DNA of 64,000 nucleotides from Symbiodinium natans (Eukaryota; Sar; Dinophyceae; Suessiales; Symbiodiniaceae), in NCBI GenBank assembly GCA_905221605.1, contig CAJNDS010001224.1, forward strand, positions 250,001-314,000, written 5' to 3'. Position 1 is the first letter of the stretch. The number at the start of each line of letters is the position of its first letter. Of this stretch, positions 1 through 10,646 are shown one piece after another. Position numbers and translations under genes: made by a program. The notes beneath the pieces were generated by a model. It was not told the DNA's origin. It was given only the letters and a program-made list of their open reading frames with translations, and made no database searches.

Positions 1-2640
1 TACTAGTAGGGGCCGTCTTAGACTAGTAATCCCAAAATAAAAAAAACTTACTTCCATACCAAACTTGCAATTTTCTTGTCAGGAGCGGGGAGATGTCAGC
101 AAGTTGTCACCCACATCCGCGCTGAAGGCGGTTTATAGATGCGTGCTGTCAATCTAGTATACCTGCACACAGTGTTGGCACGACCCATGCCCAAACGAAT
201 ATGTCCATGTCCATATCTGAGCAGTTCAGGCTGCAACGTCATTACGGCCAGCTAAATCTCGCTATGCAACGAAAAACACACTGTCAGTGATCTCAGAGGG
301 ACCACATGAACCCGAAAAATTGGGGGCAGATCCCCTGTTCTACTATCACCCCTAATGTATATGAACCACAATTAAACCTGTTAAGGGTTCACTTGGGCCC
401 TATATAAGGTGATCTGAGGGGATCAAGTTAGGCGCATGTGCTGCTCCCAGCGAATTCTGTCTGTTGCCTGACCGTCGCAATGGGCACCCGCTCGAAGAGG
501 AGATCCAAAAGTTTGGATTGTCCACGCGCGCAGGGTCTTAAGCCCCTCCGATTTGGACTCGTGTTTCTGCGACCCTCTCTTGAGCAACCACGTCGCCCCC
601 TTTCGTGACGCGGGATCTATAGCCCTAAGGGGTCCATGAACCTGTATAGTATATGCTTGGGCCCTAAAGCTACTATATGGGAACGCCTTTGAGGCCCCCA
701 AGTATATACTATATAGGTACATGGACCCTTAGGGTAGGCAAGGTTTCCCCTTGCAAAGGACCGACTTCTGGTACGCCGTAAGGCGGTCCACGTGCGCGAG
801 CGCGTGTTGCACATTCGGTTATGCAAGAGGCACAAGCTGGAGGTCTATCTCGTCAGCCCAAACATATGACATGTGCCAGCCGATGCCTGCAACTGACAGC
901 CAACCCCGTCTGAAGTTTTTCTATGCAGAGCACCAATGAAACCAGTCACTTTGGCCACACCCATCATGGTACTCGGAGTTTCGTGGCTAGTTGTATAGGT
1001 AGGGCTAATAAGTATGGCAACTCTGCCAAGCCTGAACCCTAAAACCAAGACCCTAAACCCTGCCTACCCTAAACCCTCAACACTAAACTCTACTCAAACT
1101 GAGCCCTCATGTTTAGGACAAGGACATGCCGCTAGTCCGTTGCAAGCTCAGGCTGTGAAAGGCTTTGGCTGGCTTCAGGCACTCCAAGCGCCTTTCCGTG
1201 GCTTGGCATTCGCGTTTAGGGTTAAGGTTTGGGGTTTAGCGTTGGGCTCTAAACCTTGATACGGACAGCCAAACGTCGCAAGCAAGAACCTTCAGCTAAG
1301 TCGCCCAACCCCTTCCTTCTTGATGTAGCCTCTCCTAATTACTCTGACTCTGCCAGAGCCCCTCAACCAACCCTAAGCCCTAAACCCCTAAACCGTAATA
1401 AATTGAGTCCTAAAATGGCCAATTCACTCCTCCTCCTGCCAAGCACTCCCGATCATCGAACTCTCTTGCAAGGAATGGCTGCTCTTCATCCTTGATCAGC
1501 TAGGATAGCCGTTAACACCCTCTGCGAAAATATTCCTAAATATAGTCCTCTTAAATCGAGGGCCTTCCGAGTCAGGGTTTAGGGTTTAGTGTAGTTAGTG
1601 ACGGTTAGTGCATGCCTTCCACGGGCAGAAGCGCTCACGCCTGGCCCCTCCCATCAGTTCCGTGTCTACCACCCGCGCCCACATCTGCCACAAGGGTTTT
1701 CTGACCCTGCTTGGAGGTTCATGGGTAGTTACTATAAGGAGGGGCCCGCCTAGATACAAGTAGAGTCAAAAGGACCCTAGATTGGGAAGGATCCCAAATT
1801 AGGTGATAAGTCCCTGAACTATAGAAACCCTAAACCCTAAAGCGGGCCCCTTCTCGTAACAAAAGCTACTGGTCCCGACTCCTAGTTCACATGGTGCCAC
1901 CCGGTCGGTTTAGGAGGGCCCACCTCTTCAAAACCCGAAAACCCTAAACCCGAATCCCTAAACTTTGAGGTTTAGGGGTGAGTTTTCGGATTCTTACTGC
2001 GCAGCGTCTTGAATTGTCAGAATGAGCTCCGGGCCTTAGGGTTTAGGGTTCCGGGTTCCCAAACAACTTCATCTAGGCGCCACATGGTGCGGGGCAGGAC
2101 AGTAGCTGCGATATCGGTGCGGCACAGGAGAAATTCAAGAGGTGCAAGAAACGGCAGGGCTACGCAAGTTGGGCCTGCGGTGTGGTTTTAAGCATAGGAT
2201 CTATAAGCTCCCACAATCACAACCTCCTCCGGGGGCCATTTGGAGCCCTGGGCTACACTGAGAACCCTAAACCCTAAACCCCAAAACCCCAAAACCCCAA
2301 GACCCCAAAACCCCAAAACCCCAAAACCCCTAAACCCCTAAGGGGTTTGAAGCTTCAGGTTCCAGAGGGCTTGCTTGCAGTTTCGGACTAGATTTAAGCG
2401 CACAAGCCCTAAGAATCCCAGAAAGCCGACTTTCAACGAAACACGGTTGAGGGTTTAGGGTTTAGGGTTCAAACCCTAAGGCCTTGTGGAAACCCACCCC
2501 CCTCAAACGAAACAAACGACACAAACCATGAACGACAATTTCCCGTAGTTGCAGAAGACAGGAGGCCGAGGGAAATCCTCTCAGAAAGGGACTGCAGATT
2601 AAAAGAAAAAAAACAACTCCCATCTAGTTGCCAAGCATCT
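1..2640. other. Repeat-rich stretch without identified gene
   Basis: It holds one intact family G hairpin element (624-734), many short CCCTAAA/TTTAGGG runs, and a CCCCAAAA-type run at 2276-2330. Open frames here are short and made largely of telomere-repeat translation. I see no credible exon. Confidence 0.6.
624..734. mobile_element. Family G inverted-repeat element
   Basis: Ends read AAGGGGTCCATG and, inverted, CATGGACCCTTAG. Inner arms carry TATAGTATATGCTTGGGCC and its near complement, so the unit folds into one long hairpin. It has no coding capacity. Similar copies lie at 16130-16241 and 18096-18201. Confidence 0.8.
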
Positions 2641-3430
2641 TTTCGTCAACCCTCTCTTCTGCTCTTAATTCCCCACCCTCGGCGTGGGGTTGCTAGATTT
2701 TAAGCTCAACTCTTCTCCTCGCCCGGAACTCTTCTCCTTCATCCCTGGAGTGCCCAACCCCAGAGTGTCCCTGGAGTGCCCAAGCCCAGAGCATCTCTAC
2801 CCAGAGAGGGTGGGGATGTTCGAAGTAGCGCCAGATGCCTTAAACGTTTTTTTTCAAGCCCACAAGCAGACAAGGGCGTGCTTGGGTAGCAGGTACCAAG
2901 TAGAGCCGTAAGCATCTAAAAAGGGAACCGGAAGTCGGGTTTAGCGTTTAGGGTGTTATCCTGCTTAAGAGCCCAAACTCATAATACAGCCCCAAGCTAC
3001 AAGGAGGGCCCCCTTACGATACTAACTATAGTTGAGGGACTGAGAACCTAAGTTAGGATCCTTTTTACCCAATCTAGGGTCCTGATAAGTCTACTTACAA
3101 CAAGGGGGGCCCCTCCTTGTAGGATCTTTGTAAATCTACTTCTCGCTAGACAACCAGGGGGGGGGGGGGGGGGGGCTCTTGCCAGGAATACCAGAGCCAA
3201 ACTCCATGAACGAAGCTAGACTTGGTGTTTAGGGTTTAGGGTAGGGACCCCAATACCCCTCAACGAAGGAATGGGCCTTAAACTATATAAAAAAGGGACC
3301 CTCAGTATGAGTTAAAGTAGATTTCCTTACTGAGAAGGTATTGGGCTCTTTGGCTAATACAGGCGCCGGCTGAAATAGAGGGTATTGATGTAGTGGGTAG
3401 CTTTACATGTCTAATTGCATAATGGAGGGG

Positions 3431-3634
3431 CTATAAATTGTAGGTCGAGTCACCATTTAGGCTCCCACACTCTTGACCGGCGCGGTCCAGACCTCTCCGC
3501 TTGCGCACCACCGTGCCACATTGCAGAAACAATCTCTGAAACAGTTGCAAATCTTTCCAAATCACCGTCGCGAGGGGTGACCTCCGAAAGGCATTCGGCG
3601 CAAAGGCATCCCTCAACCAAGGCTTATTTCCCAA
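3431..3634 (-). CDS. Weak coding candidate
   Basis: An open minus-strand frame of about 67 codons (RRSPLATVIWKDLQLFQRLF) ends in a TAG and is free of telomere repeat. There is no homology, start or junction evidence. It lies between a family I element (3246-3358) and further repeats. Confidence 0.15.
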   Translation of the reverse strand: MGNKPWLRDAFAPNAFRRSPLATVIWKDLQLFQRLFLQCGTVVRKRRGLDRAGQECGSLNGDSTYNL

Positions 3635-4195
3635 ATGGTCCAGATACCTAAATAGCGCAGACTCGGGCTGGAACGCAGTTCCTACGCTTCGGGGCCCAAG
3701 AATACGCTGTTTAGGTACACGGACCCGGCGGGTCGAAATGACAGTGTGGAAGATGTGCAGGCTTGCTCATCACTTTACAGGGCCCCCTACTACGCTTAAC
3801 TAAAAGAAAGGGGCCTGTGGAGATTAGTTGTAAAACTTGTAGGGCTCATACAACTCGACTCATGAACTCACGGCGTCCCTTGCAGCAGAGGCGGCCCAGT
3901 CTAGTAAACAAAAGGGTTTACAGTTTAGGGTTTACATGGGTTTACGGTTTTGGGTTTAGGGCTCAACTGAGGATCCGGAACCCTAAGCCCTAACCCCTAG
4001 TTTTCAGGGCTTGAGTTTAAGCTCCCCGGAGACTCCACTAGCCCGTGATTAAGAAATAAAAATTCAACCATGGTAGGATTTAAGGAAGCAGGATCCCCTG
4101 AACCATATTAGGGCTCTTCGTATAACATCTTGAATCTTGAAGGAGCGTACCCTAGTTAAGGGATACAAGGCGTCTCTGAACCCCTCAACCGTCGA

Positions 4196-4328
4196 CCCTA
4201 AGTCCCTAAGTGCATAAGGCCCTAAGTCCCTAAGTCCCTAAGTCCCTAAGTCCCTAAGTGCATAAGGCCCTAAGTCCCTAAGTCCCTAAGTCCCTAAGTC
4301 CCTAAGTCCCTAAGTCCCTAAGTCCCTA
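4196..4328. repeat. CCCTAAGT tandem array
   Basis: An 8-bp unit related to the telomere repeat is repeated many times, with two interspersed GCATAAGG units, and passes directly into a perfect CCCTAAA array. Confidence 0.85.
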
Positions 4329-4568
4329 AACCCTAAACCCTAAACCCTAAACCCTAAACCCTAAACCCTAAACCCTAAACCCTAAACCCTCCCTAAACCG
4401 TGTGGGCTCTTAGCTCCCCAGGGCCGGTGGTGGAGCCCGCCTGCCCAGCATCCTGTCTGTCAGATGGTCTGAAAGGCCGCTATGTGGGCCCGCAGTCAGG
4501 AGGTTCCAATAGGGTTTAGGGTTAGGGTTTAGGGTTTAGGGTTTAGGGTTTAGGGTTTAGGGTTTAGG
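4319..4568. repeat. Opposed interstitial telomere arrays
   Basis: A CCCTAAA array at about 4322-4391 is followed, after about 115 bp of unique sequence, by a TTTAGGG array at about 4508-4568. The two therefore point towards each other on opposite strands. The left one grows out of a CCCTAAGT-type array starting near 4196. Confidence 0.9.
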
Positions 4569-4789
4569 GGGTCCTAAGGGCTTAGGGTTCAGGGTTTAGG
4601 GGCCTGAAGTAAGGGCCGATACAACCCTAAACCCCAAACCCTACTACTCACCCCCCCCCCCTTGCATCTGTCTGTTGGAGAGGCTTAAACCCTAAACCGG
4701 AAACTTGAGGGAGGGTACCTCTACACCCTCTCAGCCCTGTTTGCTGTCGGAAAGTACAGCCGGCTTAGGGCTTAGGGCTTAGGGTTTAG

Positions 4790-5420
4790 GGTTTGTGCTA
4801 CCATGGAGCGGAATCCTCCCAACAAAATGTCTTGCCTTGGATCTCAAAAGGACCCAAGAAAAGAAGACACGCTTCCACGTCGACTCCACTTCCTATGATT
4901 ACCGGCCTGCAACTGAGGGGGTGGCTCATGCAAGCAGTGCTGCGCTTTTCATTCTAAGTACATGGTCCCGTAGCATGGGCCCTTCAAAGGCGCACCCCTT
5001 AGATTATTACTCAAGTTTCAAATCCACGACCATAGAAAACATCTGGAAAGTACCAGCTGTGTGTGGTACATGTCCTGGACTAATTATTTGGGCCTCCTTC
5101 CGGCTACCGTTTTCTATCGCAGGCTGAACAAGCTACATTCTGCGAAAGGGAGCCCGTATGTAGACAACTGCGCTTACCCAACAAAAGTGGAAAAGAATCC
5201 CTCCCCCCCCTCCCTCCCACCCGAGACCTCCAAAGAACACCTGGTCCGCACAAAAGCATGTGATGACACGCCTCCAAACATTCACATCGTGAAGGAGTGC
5301 CTACAGGACCTGCAACAGCCCAAGCGATTCCAAATGCATGCAGGTGGTGTAGCTACCCTGATTGGCCAAAGGCATGCTGCAAGTTGCGTTGGCCATGCGA
5401 ATTCGAGCTAGCTTGCGAAG
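4790..5420. other. Repeat-free stretch, coding status unknown
   Basis: About 630 bp without telomere repeats or a recognised element. Two overlapping plus-strand open frames (4795-5127 and 5061-5411) are present, but neither shows a motif, and all supported genes of the window lie on the minus strand. Confidence 0.3.
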
Positions 5421-5730
5421 AATGACGGCCCTAAGCCCTAAGCCCTAAACCCAACCATAAGCCATCAATGTAACGCTCACTAAGTAGCAAGTACGCGCGC
5501 GCAGATCCCCCGACGGAGGAACTTACACCGCCTCCCCCCCCGGTGGTGGCTTTGAACCAATGCTACCCGGCCAGGCGGACGCCTTCAGCCTGAGCAACTG
5601 TTACCACGCCTGCTTTAGATTGTGCCGCAAGATTCTCTTTCTGCTGCCCGAGACCACTCTAAACACACCTTTCTAAGATACGTCGTCTGATGCTTGAGCA
5701 CTTGATCCTGAGCGTGCCATCACGCTGAGA

Positions 5731-5761
<31 letters not shown>

Positions 5762-5789
5762 GTGAGTGAGACAGACAGACAGAGCGACG

Positions 5790-6392
5790 GACGGACGGAC
5801 CAAGCCGTGCTAAATCTGCCTCGGGCTTGAACTGTGGCAGGGGCTTTGATGAGCTCTGCAGAGAATGGACAAGTCATTTGGACCTTGAGAGAGTTTAGGG
5901 TTATAGGGGTTGAAGACCCAAACCCAGAAAGTTGCGAGTCACTTTTTATACAGGGAGCGCCTCCCTATCTACAAGTACAGGACTTATAGCACCTAGTTAT
6001 CATGCGCATGACCTAGCTTAGTAGAAACCCCACAAAACTCCGTTAGTAGCCTCGGGGCCGTCGATGAGGATTGGTTGGGGGCCCAGGGCTCACAGTTGTA
6101 TTCATTAGGGTGCAGGGTTTAGGGTTCGGGTTTCGGGCTTCAGCTTTCCCGTGGGCTATTTACGGCGTATAGCTGCTGCTCAGGACTTCCTTCCTGAGTA
6201 GGAGGAGAAAAGTCGTACTACGAATGCGAGAAGCACCTTCAAAGTGGGCCTTCCGCACATCAGGAGCCCGTGCGTCGGACGTTTCTCATCTCTCAAAGTC
6301 TCCCCCAACTTCTCTGCCCGGCCGTGTGCCCGCAAGCCTCCCCAATAGGGTCTACCATAAAGTGTGCACAGAGGTAGAGAGGTATATGGCAT
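5790..6392 (-). CDS. Weak exon candidates
   Basis: Two minus-strand islands look coding: about 6360-6225 (HGRAEKLGETLRDEKRPTHG) and about 5850-5800 (ELIKAPATVQARG). They could belong to the gene downstream of the arylsulfatase. No junctions or family could be established. Confidence 0.15.
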
Positions 6393-6778
6393 ATGATACC
6401 GTGCATGATAATATTGTTGTGGGACTGAAATTATATATCATGGTGGAGCTCGTGTCCTCATAGTGAAGACTGCAAGGACCAAGCCTCCGAATTGCAAGCT
6501 CCCTGTGAAAGAGGCTACCCTTCAGTTTTTGAAGTCAGCATTAGTATGTATTCCCAAACTGGGGTCCCGGTCAACCTAGATGAGACCCTAAACCCTAAAC
6601 CCTTTAAGCCTTGCGTAGTGCTATGCGCAAACTGGAGCCTGCAAAGATGTGCCCCCTGGGAGATCAAGCCAAGCAGTTACATTAAACACATAGGAACTCA
6701 TTTCCTTACAGGGATATTTCGGTCTGGAGTCCTAGGAATTCGTAAGTTTCGGCTTAGCAGGGAGGGTACAGTCTAGGG

Positions 6779-6957
6779 TTTACAGGGCTTATTTTATCGG
6801 TAGGGCTTATATTATAATTAGGGCTTATATTATAGGGAGTATAGTAGAAGGCTTATATTATAGGGCTTAAATTATGCGGTGTATATTATAAGGCTTATAT
6901 TATAGGGCTTATATTCTGGTGCTTATACTATGGGGCTTATATTGTAGGGTTTAGGGT
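6779..6957. repeat. GGGCTTATATTATA degenerate tandem array
   Basis: A roughly 14-bp unit combining a telomere-like GGGCTTA with an AT-rich tail is repeated about ten times with drift, then passes into TTTAGGG-like sequence. Confidence 0.75.
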
Positions 6958-8139
6958 TTGGGGCTTAGGGCATATAGTTTAGGGCTGGGAGGCGTTGCCA
7001 CGGCTTGTGTCACGGCTGCGTGGCCAAGAAGCCCCCGCAGGCTGGCAGGTCCAGGTTCGAGGGCTCGGAGTGTTGGGCTGTGGTTTAGGGTTTAGGGTTT
7101 AGGGTTTAGGGTTTAGGGTTTAGGGTTTAGGGCTTAGGGTTTTGGGTCTAGGGTAGGGTTCCGCAAGCACCTCTGGGGCAGGGCGGGGGTCAGGTCTTAG
7201 GTATTCTGCCTGCCAGCCTCAGAAGGCAGGAAGTTAAACTCATGAGCAAAGTTCAGCGTACCACGGGTGACGGGTGGCGCTGCCCCGGGAAAGCTATCAA
7301 GGACGGGCACGAGCCGCGCAGGTTAGGGTTTGGGGTTGAGGGTTTAGGGTTAGGAAGCCGTGATATGTGGGAAGCCAGGCAAAGAATCTTTGAATGAAGA
7401 CCCTTTCTGACACTCGAGTACTCTGCCAACTTTGTGGCCAAAATCTAAACCCTTGACGCTAAACCCTAATATATGGGGGCCTATAACCTCCACAGTATAT
7501 ATTATATCATGATAACTGTATGATACTGTATTATATGTGTACACATGCTAAACGCTTCATATCTATACACTGCAAGTTAGAGAGGCCCTAACTGCACTTA
7601 TCACAGGAGACCCTTCATGTTAGGGCCCCTACTTTGATGCCAACAAAAATTGGGTTTTAAGTTCGAACATGTCTCTTAGGGACGGTTGAACGTTGCATGA
7701 CCTAAACCCTGAACCCTGAACCCTAACCTTTTTGAACCCTAAACCCTGAACCTTTTTGAACCCTAAACCCTAAATCCAGGAGTTGATCCTTTTTGGGCCG
7801 TCCACTGTGCTTCGAGTGCTACGGGATGTGTTTGTGCCCTGGTTGGGACTCAGGTTCTTCGTGGACTCTATGAGGGAGGGGGGCCTAAACCCTAAACCCT
7901 AAACCCTAAGCCCTAAACCCGAAACCCTAAACCCGATACAGAAACCCTAAACCCCAGTAGGGGGGGCTGAGACGAGGGGGGGGGGGGGGGGCTCTCAACC
8001 CTAAAGGTAAGTTCAGACTTATACAGAACCCTTAGAACGCAACTTAGCAACTTCGTGGCCTTGGTTATCGGCCGTCGGCGGCTACTAGTGAGCCACGATG
8101 CGTAGAAGGTTTAGGGTTTAGGGTTTAGGGTTTAGGGTT

Positions 8140-8420
8140 TAGGCCTATCTGGGCGGCTGCAAGGACGCGGGGCTAGGATGTTCAGGGAGCAAAGGCTCCG
8201 CGACAATGGCACCGAGCCGTCATACCTAGCATGCCCGAGACAGCAGAAGCAACAATTCAACATTTCAACATTCATCTCAGAATTTGCAACAGATTCACCT
8301 GCAACAGGCGTCCAGAGGACAGGGCCCCATATCTGAGGGACACCCGTGCCGCAGGCGGGTGGCTTCAGCCAGCTGGAGAAATGGTCTGGAACCGGCACCA
8401 TGACGCACGGTCGCTTCTGC
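8140..8420 (-). CDS. Weak exon candidates
   Basis: The island 8365-8285 reads GVPQIWGPVLWTPVAGES and a second one at about 8235-8155 reads SVPLSRSLCSLNILAPRPC. Both are open on the minus strand and flanked by TTTAGGG tracts. They may be exons of a gene downstream of the arylsulfatase. Confidence 0.2.
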
Positions 8421-8879
8421 CGCAGAACTAGGCATCTTCAGAGTTAGAAAGCCACAAACGCAACCCTAAACCCTAAACCCTAAACCCTAAACCCTAAACC
8501 CTGAAGATTCACAGCCAGCATCCATCTTCCATCTTCGACACCGCTCTGCACGGGGTATGCAGCCGGGCGTCACGCTGCAAGGGGGGAGGATTCAAGAGCC
8601 TGCGCATGCCGGTACCTCGGGTTTAGGGTTCAGGGTAAGCCTCAGCACTTGAAAAGCGGTGAGTCAAGGTGCTCTTCCCCAAAGCATACAACCTTGTCAG
8701 GCCCATTACTATGAAACCTTATTGTGCAAGCCCTTCTTGCCAAACCCTTATAAACGCAAACCCTTTTTCCTAAACCCTAAACACTAAATCCTAAGAAATA
8801 AGACTGTCAAAGTGCAGCAAAGTCTACCTGATGTGAAAAGAACGGCATGAAACCGGAGAAACGCCTCTGCACAACCCTT

Positions 8880-9006
8880 GCCACAGCACTCACCAGATTC
8901 CCTAATGTACCCTAATGTCCCCTAATGTACCCTAATGTACCCTAATGTACCCTAATGTACCCTAATGTACCCTAATGTACCCTAAACCCTAAACCACCCT
9001 AATGTA
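8880..9006. repeat. CCCTAATGTA tandem array
   Basis: A 10-bp unit (CCCTAATGTA) is repeated about eight times almost perfectly, followed by CCCTAAACCCTAAA and one more unit. Confidence 0.85.
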
Positions 9007-9178
9007 CCTTGCATGTCATGCGAGTGGTCCCTGCATGCGCGGATCGCGTTCTGCACAATGATGCCGCTGGTCCGGGCGCACAGCTGTCAGGATGGCTCTG
9101 GCCCTCTCTGCTGCTCTCTGTGTTTAGGGTTTAGGGCTTAGGGTGTAGGGTTTAGGGTTTAGGGTGTAGGGTTCTCTG

Positions 9179-9313
9179 CCTCTCTCTCTCTCCCCCACGC
9201 ATGACCGCCCGAAGGGAGGCCGCCCCCAGGGGCGCGTGCGAATGTCTTGGTCTTGCTTGGGTTCTCTGCCTCTCTCTCTCTCTGTCTTTTCTCTCTCTCT
9301 CTCTCTCTCTTCT

Positions 9314-9344
<31 letters not shown>

Positions 9345-9345
9345 T
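9179..9345. repeat. CT microsatellite
   Basis: CTCTCT runs in two blocks are separated by unique sequence, next to TTTAGGG-like repeats at 9121-9173. On the minus strand they give a meaningless Arg/Glu-rich open frame. Confidence 0.85.
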
Positions 9346-9550
9346 GTCTTTCTGAAACTATAGAAAATCATGATTAACAATTAAGAACCAAGAGTCTGTT
9401 TTTTTTTGTGTTGTCTGGCTTGTGTGATATAACTTAGGCCCTAAGTCCCTTTACACAAGACGGGTTGTTTTGGCACAGGATTTAGGGTGGCTTGGCTGAT
9501 ATCCCTTGTTTCCTAAAGAAGGGACGGTCTAGCAGGTGCCCTTAAGAGCT

Positions 9551-9660
9551 AGACTTAGTTGCTGAGTTCACAAGCCCCAAAAAAGTGTATACTTTCAGTT
9601 CTCTTGCGGATTACAATACCCCAAAAAGTGCAAAGTGTACACATTCAGCTACTAAGTAGC
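9551..9660. mobile_element. Family E element, intergenic
   Basis: CTTAGTTGCTGAGTTCACAA start, GAAGTGTAC-like core and ACATTCAGCTACTAAG end. No exon was recognised beside it. Confidence 0.8.
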
Positions 9661-10314
9661 AGAAAGGTGTGTAGCGACCAGACCAGCAACGTTTCCACTG
9701 CTCATCATTGCTCAGAATGCGAGCGCAGAAGACCAGCATTGTAGTCGTTGAGGCCGGTGTCCTCGTCCTGGTCACTCCAGGGAGTCATACCCAGACCCCT
9801 AAGGACCTAAGGACGTACCCCTGAGAGGTTCCCTTAATACACTCCGAACAAAAAGGGGTCCCAAAAAACCCAAGGGTACAACCTTAGGGGTCCGAGGGAA
9901 AATCCCATGACGCGATTTCGCTGAGCTCTCTCACCCACGCAGCTTAACCCTAAACCCTAAACCCTGAACCCTATAAACCTCCACAGCATCCTGAAAACTG
10001 CCAAACGATCACGAAAAGCCGCCATGGATTGCCACCCGGCCAGGAATGAAGGGTTTAGGGATTTGGGGGCAGGGTTTCGGGTTTAGGGCTTAGGGTTTAG
10101 GGATACCAGGTGGGAGGACAGGGTGCATCTCTCTTACCCACAGAGCCCAAGAACCCTCAAATAAGGAAACACCTTAATTCTGAGGCATATTCCTTAAATA
10201 AGGTGGTTTTGAGCCTCTGGGTACCGTGCATGCAAACATGTGCTCTAAGAGCAAACAGAAAAAGGCCCAAGACTCAAGAGGTCGAGATCTGAACGCGCCA
10301 TGCCCTCTTCAGCT

Positions 10315-10430
10315 AGACGCAAGAGTACCCTAGGAATACGATGGGTGCCCTTTTTAAGCCTTTAAAGGGGGAATAAAAGGGAACCGAAACCAAAAAAAAA
10401 AAACGGGAGTAAGGGCCTACTCTGGTTCCC
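10315..10430. mobile_element. Family D inverted-repeat element
   Basis: AGAGTACCCTAGGAATACG start, AAGGG/AACCGAAACC core with an A-run, and GGGCCTACTCTGGTTCC end. Downstream of the arylsulfatase stop. Confidence 0.75.
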
Positions 10431-10646
10431 TCGTCTGCTTCCGTAGCTTCCGCCAGCCCTCCAAACCCCCTCCCCACAAGAGCACCTTTTCTCTGAGTCT
10501 GTTCTGTTGTGCCTGTAACTGTAAGCTGTGAAAGTGGGTATTTCCCGAAATAGGGGGTACCCGAACCAAACGCCCTAGAGTCGTGAAGACAGTAACCCCC
10601 AAGAAGGGGTACCCCCACATTTCCGGAAAAAAAGCCCCTAAATAAT

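Noticed and set aside
8880-9006. CRISPR-like array
   Set aside because: Units are contiguous 10-mers without spacers of unique sequence, and the context is eukaryotic.
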